DNA of 64,000 bases. Source: Chryseobacterium mucoviscidosis. Lineage in GTDB: Bacteria; Bacteroidota; Bacteroidia; Flavobacteriales; Weeksellaceae. Positions 1-6,995 of the stretch are shown here, in pieces. Position 1 is the first letter of the stretch. Every line of letters begins with the position of its first letter. Made by a program: the position numbers and the translations under genes. Below the pieces are notes generated by a model. The model did not search any database and had not been told where the DNA came from. It saw only the letters and a program-made list of their open reading frames with translations. Where the stretch lies: assembly GCF_002177115.1 (NCBI RefSeq), contig NZ_MVAG01000193.1:1-64000 (forward strand). Reading direction: 5' to 3'.

Positions 1-157
1 GAATCTTTTAATGCGAAAATTAAAAACTTCAGACTACAACTTCGAGGGGTAAAAGACAGAACTTTCTTTCTATTCAGGTTGACTAAACTTTTTGCATAGC
101 CCCCAAGTTTTGGCTATGATCCAAAATAACGAAGCTGAAATTCTGAAAAAACAGAAA

Positions 158-188
158 CAAAAAACCACCCTTAAAAAGGATGGTTTTT
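158..188 (-). terminator. rho-independent terminator of tRNA-Gln
   Basis: An A-rich/T-rich hairpin (arms around AAAACCACCCTT and AAGGATGGTTTT on the + strand) begins two bases after the tRNA 3' end. Read on the minus strand it ends in a T-run, so it would terminate the tRNA transcript. Confidence 0.75.
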
Positions 189-189
189 G

Positions 190-260
190 TAGACTCACAG
201 GGATTCGAACCCCAGATGACTGAACCAAAATCAGTAGTGTTACCGCTACACCATGAGTCT
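190..260 (-). tRNA. tRNA-Gln (anticodon TTG)
   Basis: On the minus strand the sequence folds as a cloverleaf. The acceptor stem is AGACTCA paired with TGAGTCT plus discriminator A. The anticodon stem is ACTGA/TCAGT around loop TTTTGGT, giving anticodon TTG, which reads CAA and CAG. The T-arm carries GGTTCGAATCC. CCA is not encoded. It has its own promoter upstream and a terminator directly downstream, so it is a single-gene unit divergent from menE. Confidence 0.95.
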
Positions 261-278
261 CTGTTTGTTTTAGTGGTG

Positions 279-308
279 CAAATTTACAGCTTTTTTTATT
301 ACATACAA
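279..308 (-). promoter_or_regulatory. Bacteroidota-type promoter of tRNA-Gln
   Basis: On the minus strand a -33 TTG (306-308) lies 19 bp upstream of a -7 box TAAATTTG (279-286). This matches the TTG-N19-TAnnTTTG consensus of Bacteroidota sigma-A. The tRNA 5' end lies 18 bp after the box. Confidence 0.7.
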
Positions 309-360
309 GAAAATTTTAAACTTTTTTTTAAATTTACTGTATATTTTATTCACGGAAATT

Positions 361-1386
361 ATGCTGATAGACTTCAAGAATCTCAATATTAATCAATTAT
401 CCTTTAAAACGGAATTCGAAATCAGGGTGAAGAATTTTCTGAACGAATGGTTTTCGGATTCTGATACGGTAAAAGTACAGACTTCCGGTTCTACAGGAAC
501 TCCAAAAGTTTTTGATATTGAAAAAAGCAGAATGATGAATTCCGCAGAGATGACCTGCAATTTTTTGGGATTACAAGAAGGAGATACGGCTTTAATCTGT
601 CTTCCTGTAGAATATATTTCAGGGAAAATGATGGTCGTTCGTTCGATGATAAGGAAATTAAAATTAATTGTTGCTGATCCTTCTGTAAAACCTGTAGAAA
701 CGTTAGACCGGAAAATCGATTTCTGTGCCATGACTCCGCTTCAGATTGAAAATTCTTTAGATAAACTTTATCTGATTAAAAATCTCATCATTGGAGGAGC
801 TGCCGTTTCTGAAGATCTGAAAAAAAAAATGAAGGAAGCTTTGAAAAATTCAGACTCTGAAACCTTTATTTTCGAAACCTACGGAATGTCTGAAACCCTT
901 TCTCATATTGGATTAAAACAGATTTTGCCAAACTCTGAAGAATATTTTACGGTTTTTGAAAATGTAGAAATATCTTTGGACGAAAGAAACTGTCTGAAAA
1001 TCTTTGCTCCAAAATTAAATCCCGAAATTCTTCAAACGAATGATTTAGTTGAAATTAAAAATGGAAAGCAATTTAAATTTTTAGGAAGAATTGACAATGT
1101 AATCAATTCAGGCGGTGCAAAAATATTTCCTGAACAGTTGGAAGCTTTGGTAAAAAAAGAAATTCCGAATGAAGTGGTTTTCTTAGGAATTGATGATATA
1201 AGTCTGGGACAGAAATTAATTGCAGTAATTGAAGGCGAAAAATCGGACGATTTAATTAAAAAAATAAGAAGAATTCAGTTTGAAAAAAGTTTTCACAAGC
1301 CGAAAGAAATTGTTTTTGTTGAAAAAATTCCGCGAACGCCCAATGGGAAAGTATCGAGGAAAGAACTTTTAAAATTGATTTTATGA
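361..1386 (+). CDS. menE: o-succinylbenzoate--CoA ligase-like AMP-forming enzyme
   Basis: An adenylate-forming ligase of 341 aa. The P-loop motif TSGSTGTPK lies near residues 41-49, YGMSETLSH near 175, the hinge-region motif LGRIDNVINSGGAKI near 236-250, and the catalytic-lysine region PRTPNGKVSRKEL close to the C-terminus. The protein is short for the superfamily (usually about 500 aa), as is usual for flavobacterial MenE, which makes o-succinylbenzoyl-CoA in menaquinone synthesis. Assignment to MenE rests on this compact form; no other men gene lies in the window. The next gene overlaps it by 4 bp (ATGA), so the two are probably co-translated. A possible -7 box lies near 339-346. Confidence 0.8.
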   Translation: MLIDFKNLNINQLSFKTEFEIRVKNFLNEWFSDSDTVKVQTSGSTGTPKVFDIEKSRMMNSAEMTCNFLGLQEGDTALICLPVEYISGKMMVVRSMIRKLKLIVADPSVKPVETLDRKIDFCAMTPLQIENSLDKLYLIKNLIIGGAAVSEDLKKKMKEALKNSDSETFIFETYGMSETLSHIGLKQILPNSEEYFTVFENVEISLDERNCLKIFAPKLNPEILQTNDLVEIKNGKQFKFLGRIDNVINSGGAKIFPEQLEALVKKEIPNEVVFLGIDDISLGQKLIAVIEGEKSDDLIKKIRRIQFEKSFHKPKEIVFVEKIPRTPNGKVSRKELLKLIL

Positions 1387-1844
1387 AAAGACAACTGATA
1401 AAAATTGCAGTTATTTTTGTCATTTTTCTTACCTGCTCGATGTTTTATTTTCAATGGAGTGTGAGAGAAGCTGAAAAAAAGGATCAGTATGAAGAGCCTT
1501 TATTCCAAAATAATATTGTTATAAAAGGAATAATTGATGTTATAAGCGATTCCGGTAATCATTGTTTTAATATCATTTATCTGAAAAGTTTTAAAAGTAC
1601 AGCACATTATTTTAATCCTTTCAGGAAAAATACTTATCCCTATGCAATTAATGGCAGGAATTGTGAAATATATTCTTGGGCTTGTGTGCATGATGTGGAA
1701 CGTGGAGATTCAATAATTATAGACTCCAATAAAAGGAGTTTTTTAATTATTAAAAAAGATACGGTGAATAATTTAAGAAAAGATTTGTCTTTTGTGGACG
1801 GAGAGCTCAATTATATAAAAGAACATTCAAAATTAAAATTTTAA
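1383..1844 (+). CDS. hypothetical membrane-anchored protein
   Basis: A 153-aa protein that I do not recognise. Residues 5-25 form a hydrophobic N-terminal segment (IKIAVIFVIFLTCSMFYF), either an uncleaved signal anchor or possibly a lipoprotein signal, since a Cys sits in it. The remainder is polar with mixed beta-type sequence and no catalytic motif that I can name. It overlaps menE by 4 bp, and its stop codon abuts the ATG of the arfB-like reading frame at 1845, so the three genes look like one transcription unit. Nothing in its sequence links it to menaquinone synthesis. Confidence 0.6.
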   Translation: MKRQLIKIAVIFVIFLTCSMFYFQWSVREAEKKDQYEEPLFQNNIVIKGIIDVISDSGNHCFNIIYLKSFKSTAHYFNPFRKNTYPYAINGRNCEIYSWACVHDVERGDSIIIDSNKRSFLIIKKDTVNNLRKDLSFVDGELNYIKEHSKLKF

Positions 1845-2237
1845 ATGAAAGATTTTACCAAAGAACTAAGCTATAAGACTTCCCGCAGCAGTGGAGCAGG
1901 AGGATAGAATGTGAATAAGGTGGAAACTTCCGTAACGGTTCTTTGGAATGTTCAGGAATCCGGATTTTTTAATGAATTTCAGAAAAATCTTATTCAGGAA
2001 AAACTGAAAAACAGAATTAACGCAGAAGGATTTTTATTTTTAACCGTTTCAGAAAGCAGAACGCAGCTTGCCAATAAAAATAAAGCGACGGATAAGATCC
2101 TTGAAATCGTGAATAAAGCTTTGGTTGTACCCAAAAAACGTCTTGCTACGCAGCCTTCAAGAGCCCAGAAGCAAAAAAGATTAGATACAAAAAAGAAATT
2201 ATCGGATAAAAAAGAGAATCGGAAGTTTAAATATTAA
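1845..2237 (+). pseudogene. arfB: ArfB-like ribosome-rescue peptidyl-tRNA hydrolase with in-frame UAG at the GGQ glutamine
   Basis: Translation from ATG 1845 gives MKDFTKELSYKTSRSSGAGG, then TAG (1905-1907), then NVNKVETSVTVLWNV and on to a basic tail ending at 2237. The family motif is GAGGQ-[HN]-V-N-K-V-E-T, so the stop replaces exactly the catalytic Gln (CAG to TAG is one C-to-T change). The reading frame is otherwise open for about 130 codons, normal ArfB length, with the usual Lys/Arg-rich tail that enters the mRNA channel. Intact ArfB hydrolyses peptidyl-tRNA on stalled ribosomes. A GTG at 1911 could restart translation but would give a protein lacking GGQ. It may be a recent null allele, a sequencing error, or a readthrough-controlled gene. 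Confidence 0.85.
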
Positions 2238-2244
2238 TTCAGTT

Positions 2245-3048
2245 CTAAAAATTTCCCATATATCGTAAAGTAACATTGGATTTCGTATTCTGATCCGGGA
2301 TGATCACCAAATTCCCTGTCTGATCGGTGTCTCTGTACGTTCTGATGATTTTCATTGATAAACGGTCGTTCGCATTCAGTTTCAAAACACCGGTAGCATT
2401 TATCGCAATGGAATATAAGCCAATCGGAAAACTTTTTGTTCCTTCAAGATCAAAATTTACGGGATTATTGGCGGATGCAGTTACTCCGTTTACATAGATT
2501 TTCATATCAAGCTGTTCTCTTTTAAGATCGTTTCCATTGTTTTTTTTGATGAAAGAAGCTGCCTGTATATGGTAATATCCTGCTTTTTTTACCACAAGTT
2601 CTCCGGCAGTGTTGATCTCAAAATTAGAAGCATCATTGGTGGTGAAATCTTCAAAATCTAAAGTTCTGTCGTTGGAAGAACCCAACTCGGTCATATTTCC
2701 TTCTTTGAAGGTATTTTTTGTTGTGGCATACAAAATAGATTTGTTACTGGAAACCCTGCTTAAAGACAAAAATCGTTTCCATTCTGTTCCGTTCCACCAG
2801 TAAAATCCTTTTTGGGCAGTGTCGGCAGAATTCAGAAAAACCATAAGACCTTTTTCTTTAACATCCGTTGTATTTAAGGCATTTACTCTCGGGATAATAA
2901 CACCGGAAATACCCGAAGGATTTGCCTGATTGTCGGGCTTAACATCCAGTGTGGATTTGGGAGCCGGATTATTGATTCCTATCTGAGCCGTTACTTTACC
3001 TGTACATAAAAATGCAAGGGTGAAAAAAAATATGGAGAGCTTATTCAT
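2245..3048 (-). CDS. secreted C1q-like surface protein, paralogue 3 of a tandem trio
   Basis: A 267-aa exported protein. A signal peptide runs to about residue 21 (KVTAQ) and is followed at once by the motif QIGINNPAPKSTLDV, which is common in flavobacterial surface proteins. A short middle segment with GLMVFLNS and GFYWWNGTEWKRF follows, then a C-terminal beta-sandwich of about 150 aa with spacing like C1q/TNF folds (AGYYHIQAASF, MKIYVNG, LNANDRLSMKI). Function is unknown; attachment or envelope roles are inferred from similar architectures. It is the last gene of a minus-strand trio, 8 bp after its neighbour, and converges on the arfB-like gene 7 bp away. Confidence 0.75.
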   Translation of the reverse strand: MNKLSIFFFTLAFLCTGKVTAQIGINNPAPKSTLDVKPDNQANPSGISGVIIPRVNALNTTDVKEKGLMVFLNSADTAQKGFYWWNGTEWKRFLSLSRVSSNKSILYATTKNTFKEGNMTELGSSNDRTLDFEDFTTNDASNFEINTAGELVVKKAGYYHIQAASFIKKNNGNDLKREQLDMKIYVNGVTASANNPVNFDLEGTKSFPIGLYSIAINATGVLKLNANDRLSMKIIRTYRDTDQTGNLVIIPDQNTKSNVTLRYMGNF

Positions 3049-3056
3049 GGTGTTGC

Positions 3057-3812
3057 TTAGTTTAAATTAATGATGGTTAAAGTATATGGAGTATCAACAC
3101 TTACAGTATTGGCGGCAGTTGTAGTTCTTGTTGTTTTTACAGTTAAAACATCATCCTTATTTAAAGAAAAGATGGTTGCAATATAAAAAGTAGAAGATCT
3201 TCCAACGGTATCTCCTCCCGGAGCTGTATTGGTTGAGGTAAGCTGCGTATTTGAAACTCCGTTAATTAAAATCTCTGTGATGTATTCATTCACATTATTT
3301 ACGGCATCTTTATAAACGCCACCTGTAAGAAAAATATAATAACTTGCTGTTTTCCCGATTTTCAGACCTCCGTTGCTAAGGCTGAAACTGGGATCCAGAC
3401 TGTTGATTGTGGTGAGAGGAATTGTTCTGGACTGCACACCGTTTCCGCTCATATTATTCGGAGAAAAAGAATTTCCGGAAGCAATAGTTTTGGAAACATC
3501 CAGTCCGGCAGCTTTAAGATCCATGATATATTCCCAATTGCTTTTCGCATGATCCCAATAATAAAATCCTTCCAAATTAGAATCTGTAGTATTTCTAAGA
3601 TAGATTAACATTCCGTCCTGGTTGGAGGAAGGCGATGTTGTGGGAAACTTATCCACTACCGGAACTCCCAAACCAACTGTAGACTCAGGTAGTATTTTAT
3701 TTTTAGCATCAAGATGTAAACTGGCTTTAGGATTGGTGTTATTGATTCCTATCTGCGATTTTATCAATATTCCGGCAAGAAGAAAAAGAGATTGAAGCAG
3801 TATTTTTTTCAT
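3057..3812 (-). CDS. secreted C1q-like surface protein, paralogue 2 of a tandem trio
   Basis: A 251-aa protein with the same layout as its neighbours. A signal peptide (MKKILLQSLFLLAGILIKS) precedes QIGINNTNPKASLHL, then DGMLIYLRNTT and EGFYYWDHAKSNWEYI, then a C-terminal beta-rich domain (ASYYIFLTGGVYK, ITEILINGVSNTQL, FSLNKDDVLTVKTT). The aligned landmarks show it is a true paralogue of the flanking genes, although the sequences have diverged a great deal. It lies 5 bp after the first gene and 8 bp before the third, so it is almost certainly part of one operon. Export and an outer-surface location are inferred; no T9SS sorting domain is present. Confidence 0.75.
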   Translation of the reverse strand: MKKILLQSLFLLAGILIKSQIGINNTNPKASLHLDAKNKILPESTVGLGVPVVDKFPTTSPSSNQDGMLIYLRNTTDSNLEGFYYWDHAKSNWEYIMDLKAAGLDVSKTIASGNSFSPNNMSGNGVQSRTIPLTTINSLDPSFSLSNGGLKIGKTASYYIFLTGGVYKDAVNNVNEYITEILINGVSNTQLTSTNTAPGGDTVGRSSTFYIATIFSLNKDDVLTVKTTRTTTAANTVSVDTPYTLTIINLN

Positions 3813-3817
3813 GATTC

Positions 3818-4540
3818 TTAGTTTTGTATAAAAAATAAAGTCAGATTATTAATTCCGAATGCCTGATAATTATTGGGACCTTCGTTCGACTTTGTTACGG
3901 TGGCTGTTAAATTATCCCCCACATTTAATCTTCTTAAAAATGAAAAAGCAGTACTTACGGAAGCGGTGGATTCTGCTGCCATCGAAGTCTGAACAGAAGA
4001 CGCCTGAACTCCGTTTACCAGAACTGAAAAAGTAAAATTGGCATGCTCTTCCGCTCCGGAAGGTTTTTTACTGTTTCCTGTAAAAGAAATAAGATACAAT
4101 CCCGCTTTTCCCACTGTAATCGTATTGTTGTTTAATGTAAACCCGTCTGTAGTGGCTTTTATATACCTCGAAAAATTAATATTTCTTGATAATGCCGTTC
4201 CTGTATAGCCTTGTCCGTCAAAAGAATATATGGTATTGTCTGTGTTTCTGTCGATGGATTCCGGAAATGAAACCCAACCGGAGCCATCCCAGTAATAAAA
4301 TCCGTCGGCAAGAGTAGCATTGTTTTCTAAAAAAATAAATTGTCCCAGTCTTGAAGGATTTACGGAAGGAAGATTTTGTACTTTGGGTACTATAATTCCG
4401 TCTTTGCCTGTAGGATTTACTGAAGAAGAAGGTTCTATATGCAGTGTGGCTGCAGGGTTTTTTGTATTGATGCCTACTTGCGCATAGAACGGCAAAGAAA
4501 AAAACAAGGCAACACATCCTGAAAGTATGTTTTTTTTCAT
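3818..4540 (-). CDS. secreted C1q-like surface protein, paralogue 1 of a tandem trio
   Basis: A 240-aa protein and the first gene of the trio. The signal peptide ends near residue 20 (LPFYA) and is followed by QVGINTKNPAATLHI, GKDGIIVPKVQNLPS, GFYYWDGSGWVSF, and a C-terminal sandwich (AGLYLISFTGNS, FTFSVLVNGVQASSV, LRRLNVGDNLTATV). The alternating hydrophobic strands and the GDxL turn resemble C1q/TNF-like jelly rolls; this is a fold guess from spacing, not a measured match. The promoter should lie in the AT-rich stretch upstream of 4540, but no clear TAnnTTTG box was found there. Confidence 0.75.
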   Translation of the reverse strand: MKKNILSGCVALFFSLPFYAQVGINTKNPAATLHIEPSSSVNPTGKDGIIVPKVQNLPSVNPSRLGQFIFLENNATLADGFYYWDGSGWVSFPESIDRNTDNTIYSFDGQGYTGTALSRNINFSRYIKATTDGFTLNNNTITVGKAGLYLISFTGNSKKPSGAEEHANFTFSVLVNGVQASSVQTSMAAESTASVSTAFSFLRRLNVGDNLTATVTKSNEGPNNYQAFGINNLTLFFIQN

Positions 4541-4568
4541 TCTTATTAGTTTTTAAAATTTTATACAA

Positions 4569-4932
4569 AATTTCAAATGGTAACGGATAACGGTATTAAA
4601 TAATTTTAGTTCGCTGTTAATTGAACCGTTCAAAATTAAGTTAAAAAATTGATAATAATGATTATTTTATTGAAAAATTGTTAAATAATTTTTTATGATA
4701 GATAATTTATTTTGTTTTTTCAATTATTGTAGAAATATTCATAATTCTGGTAATCGCACAGTGGCATTGGTTTTTTGCAAAGTTTTTAATATTCAATGCA
4801 TAGAATTAAAAAGAAAGATATATCATTTTACAACCTTTCAGGTTTATGGTTTTCTTTATATATTGCGGCGAATTTTCAGAAAGTAATTTAGCGATCTCCA
4901 ATTCTTAAATATTAAATAAATTTTTTAAACTA
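4569..4932. other. AT-rich intergenic region, no gene supported
   Basis: A 364-bp spacer between the divergent C1q-like operon and the barrel protein gene. It must hold both promoters. A 63-codon open frame at 4695-4886 has no export signal, family likeness or plausible start context and is not called. No repeat or hairpin stands out. Confidence 0.6.
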
Positions 4933-5577
4933 ATGATCAAAAAACTATTCGCATTGGGTTTATTCTCAATCTCAGTATTCTCTTTTGCACAAAAAGTTTC
5001 TATTTCTCCATCGGTAGGTTATGCGTGGCGCCTGGCAAAAACTCCGGACAATATTCCGAGAGATCAGAAAGAATACATCAAAGGAATCAAAAGCGGTCTT
5101 AATTTCGACGTTGCATTGCGTTACGAAGTGAAAAGAGGACTTCTTATCGGTTTCAAATATTCCAACTACAGTGCTTCTACAAGCGGAAGATTAAGTGTTG
5201 CAGACAATATGGGAAATATTGTTTCGGCAAATGTAAGTACAAAAGACCAGATTAATTTTTACGGTCCGGAACTTACGTTAACTAATGATGCTCACGAAAC
5301 AAAGCACAAACTGTTTATGGATGTCGCTTTAGGAGCAATGACTTATACTACAAAAACAGGAACGGTAAAAGGAAAAGGAACAACATTCGGGGCGGAACTG
5401 GATCTTGCCTATCAGTATGAAGTAAGCAGGAACTTTTTAATAGGTCCGAAAATCGGACTTTCCGGAGGAACCCTTAGCAAAATGAGCTTTAACGGACAGT
5501 CGGTAGAATTCGGAGAAGACCAAAAAGAAGGTTTAACGAGACTTTCTTTAAGTGCAGCCGCTACATTCCGTTTTTAA
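4933..5577 (+). CDS. outer-membrane beta-barrel protein
   Basis: A 214-aa protein. A signal peptide (MIKKLFALGLFSISVFSFAQ) is followed by alternating polar/hydrophobic strands with aromatic girdles, such as VGYAWRLA, NFDVALRYEVKRGLLIGFKYSNYSAS, KLFMDVALGAMTY and FLIGPKIGLSGG. It ends in the strand LSLSAAATFRF with a terminal Phe, typical of barrel proteins inserted by BAM. Size and pattern fit an 8-stranded OmpA/OmpW-like barrel without a periplasmic peptidoglycan domain. Specific function is unknown. It ends 27 bp before the DHS-like gene, which has its own -7 box. Confidence 0.75.
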   Translation: MIKKLFALGLFSISVFSFAQKVSISPSVGYAWRLAKTPDNIPRDQKEYIKGIKSGLNFDVALRYEVKRGLLIGFKYSNYSASTSGRLSVADNMGNIVSANVSTKDQINFYGPELTLTNDAHETKHKLFMDVALGAMTYTTKTGTVKGKGTTFGAELDLAYQYEVSRNFLIGPKIGLSGGTLSKMSFNGQSVEFGEDQKEGLTRLSLSAAATFRF

Positions 5578-5581
5578 GTTT

Positions 5582-5589
5582 TATCTTTG
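5582..5589 (+). promoter_or_regulatory. -7 box upstream of the DHS-like gene
   Basis: TATCTTTG matches the TAnnTTTG -7 consensus and ends 15 bp before the ATG at 5605. No good TTG was found at the -33 spacing, so strength is uncertain. Confidence 0.45.
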
Positions 5590-5604
5590 CAAAAATTATA
5601 AAAA

Positions 5605-6576
5605 ATGAGCAAACCGATAACTGAGTTCATAGAAAAATACTACCTGCACTTCAACGCAGCTGCATTGGTGGATGCTTCTAAGGGATATGTTGCGCATCTT
5701 AAGGATGGCGGAAAAATGATGATTACTCTTGCCGGAGCAATGTCTACTGCGGAGTTGGGAAAAATTCTTGCAGAAATGATCCGTCAGGATAAAGTAGATT
5801 TCATTTCTTGTACAGGGGCAAACCTTGAAGAAGATTTAATGAATCTTGTAGCACATTCTCACTATGAAAGAGTTCCTCACTACAGAGATCTTACGCCACA
5901 GGAAGAATGGGATCTTCTGGAAAGAGGTCTGAACAGGGTTACAGATACCTGTATTCCTGAAGAAGAAGCTTTCAGAAGATTGCAGAAACATATCCATGAA
6001 ATCTGGAAAGATGCAGATGATAAAGGTGAAAGATATTTCCCGCACGAATACATGTACAAAATGATCCTTTCCGGAGTTTTGGAACAGTATTATGAAATCC
6101 CGAGAGAAAACTCATGGATGATCGCTGCTGCGGAGAAAAATTTACCAATTGTCGTTCCGGGATGGGAAGATTCTACAATGGGTAATATTTTTGCTTCTTA
6201 CTGCATCAAAGGAGAACTTAAATTCTCTACGATGAAATCAGGGATCGAGTATATGGCTTATTTAGCAGACTGGTACACTAAAAATTCAGCAGGAAAAGGA
6301 GTAGGTTTCTTCCAGATTGGAGGAGGTATTGCCGGAGATTTCCCGATCTGTGTGGTTCCGATGCTGTATCAGGATATGGAAATGCATGATATTCCGTTCT
6401 GGTCTTATTTCTGTCAGATTTCAGATTCAACGACTTCTTACGGTTCTTATTCCGGAGCTGTTCCGAACGAGAAAATTACCTGGGGTAAACTGGATATCAC
6501 AACACCGAAATTTATCGTTGAAAGTGATGCTACCATTTGTGCACCATTAATGTTCTCTTATATCCTTGAAAACTAA
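5605..6576 (+). CDS. deoxyhypusine synthase family protein
   Basis: A 323-aa soluble enzyme of the DHS family, which transfers the aminobutyl group of spermidine to a lysine (eukaryotic eIF5A) or to another amine (homospermidine-synthase-like bacterial members). The active-site segment SGAVPNEKITWGKLD holds Lys295, corresponding by motif to the enzyme-imine lysine of human DHS (GARPDEAVSWGKI). N-terminal motifs include TLAGAMSTAELGKILAEMI and DFISCTGANLEEDL, matching the NAD-binding core. Bacteria lack eIF5A and the substrate here is unknown; polyamine synthesis is the best guess. It is expressed alone, with a -7 box upstream and a hairpin terminator downstream. Confidence 0.85.
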   Translation: MSKPITEFIEKYYLHFNAAALVDASKGYVAHLKDGGKMMITLAGAMSTAELGKILAEMIRQDKVDFISCTGANLEEDLMNLVAHSHYERVPHYRDLTPQEEWDLLERGLNRVTDTCIPEEEAFRRLQKHIHEIWKDADDKGERYFPHEYMYKMILSGVLEQYYEIPRENSWMIAAAEKNLPIVVPGWEDSTMGNIFASYCIKGELKFSTMKSGIEYMAYLADWYTKNSAGKGVGFFQIGGGIAGDFPICVVPMLYQDMEMHDIPFWSYFCQISDSTTSYGSYSGAVPNEKITWGKLDITTPKFIVESDATICAPLMFSYILEN

Positions 6577-6603
6577 TTGTATAAATTTCAATTAATTATA
6601 TTT

Positions 6604-6630
6604 AAAAGGCTTATTTATTAAGCCTTTTTT
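6604..6630 (+). terminator. terminator after the DHS-like gene
   Basis: The hairpin AAAAGGCTT-loop-AAGCCTTTTTT with a T-run follows the stop codon at 6576 by 27 bp. Confidence 0.8.
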
Positions 6631-6790
6631 AGTATCATACTTTTAATTTAACCGCAAAAGAGTTAAAAGAACTCATTAAAAAAATAGAAATTCAAAAGTT
6701 TGCAAAATGTGACTTTGTTAATTTTTTTGAGTATCCGTTAAACAACCTATTACTATGCATTGATTTGAAAATCAATTATTTATAACGGGC

Positions 6791-6867
6791 ACTTCGACAA
6801 GCTCAGTGTGACACCTCTAATACTAAACACTTGATTTTTAGCGATGTCAAGCTGAGCCTGTCGAAGC
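6791..6867. repeat. REP-like palindromic element, copy A
   Basis: Arms CTTCGACAAGCTCAG and CTGAGCCTGTCGAAG flank about 30 nt of unrelated loop; TGACA/TGTCA extends the arms inward. A second copy with the same arms but a different loop lies at 28970-29047, so this is a dispersed family rather than a chance palindrome. Confidence 0.8.
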
Positions 6868-6995
6868 TTTAGGTTAATAAACGGACAATCAAATAATTTT
6901 TTGATGTTTTGTAACCTTTGAAATATTCTTTACATTCAAAATTCTTTTGTTTCTTTTGTGGTTTAAAAACTAAATAACTTTTACTGTTATAAAAC

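Larger units (their letters stand above)
6577..6995. other. intergenic region with terminator and REP-like palindrome
   Basis: This 419-bp gap holds the terminator of the DHS-like gene (6604-6630), an AT-rich stretch, a REP-like inverted repeat (6791-6867) and the leader of the acyltransferase gene. No reading frame in it is credible. Confidence 0.6.

Noticed and set aside
94-119. Small CATAGCC/GGCTATG hairpin near the left edge
   Set aside because: Only a 7-bp stem, no T-run and no neighbouring gene visible, so no function can be supported.
1911-2237. A stand-alone gene starting at GTG 1911 (108 aa)
   Set aside because: The reading frame and the ArfB family signature continue upstream to ATG 1845 across a single stop codon; the GTG product would lack the GGQ loop and the N-terminal strand.
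4695-4886. 63-aa open frame in the spacer before the barrel gene
   Set aside because: No start context, no family likeness, Cys/aromatic-rich composition typical of chance AT-rich frames.
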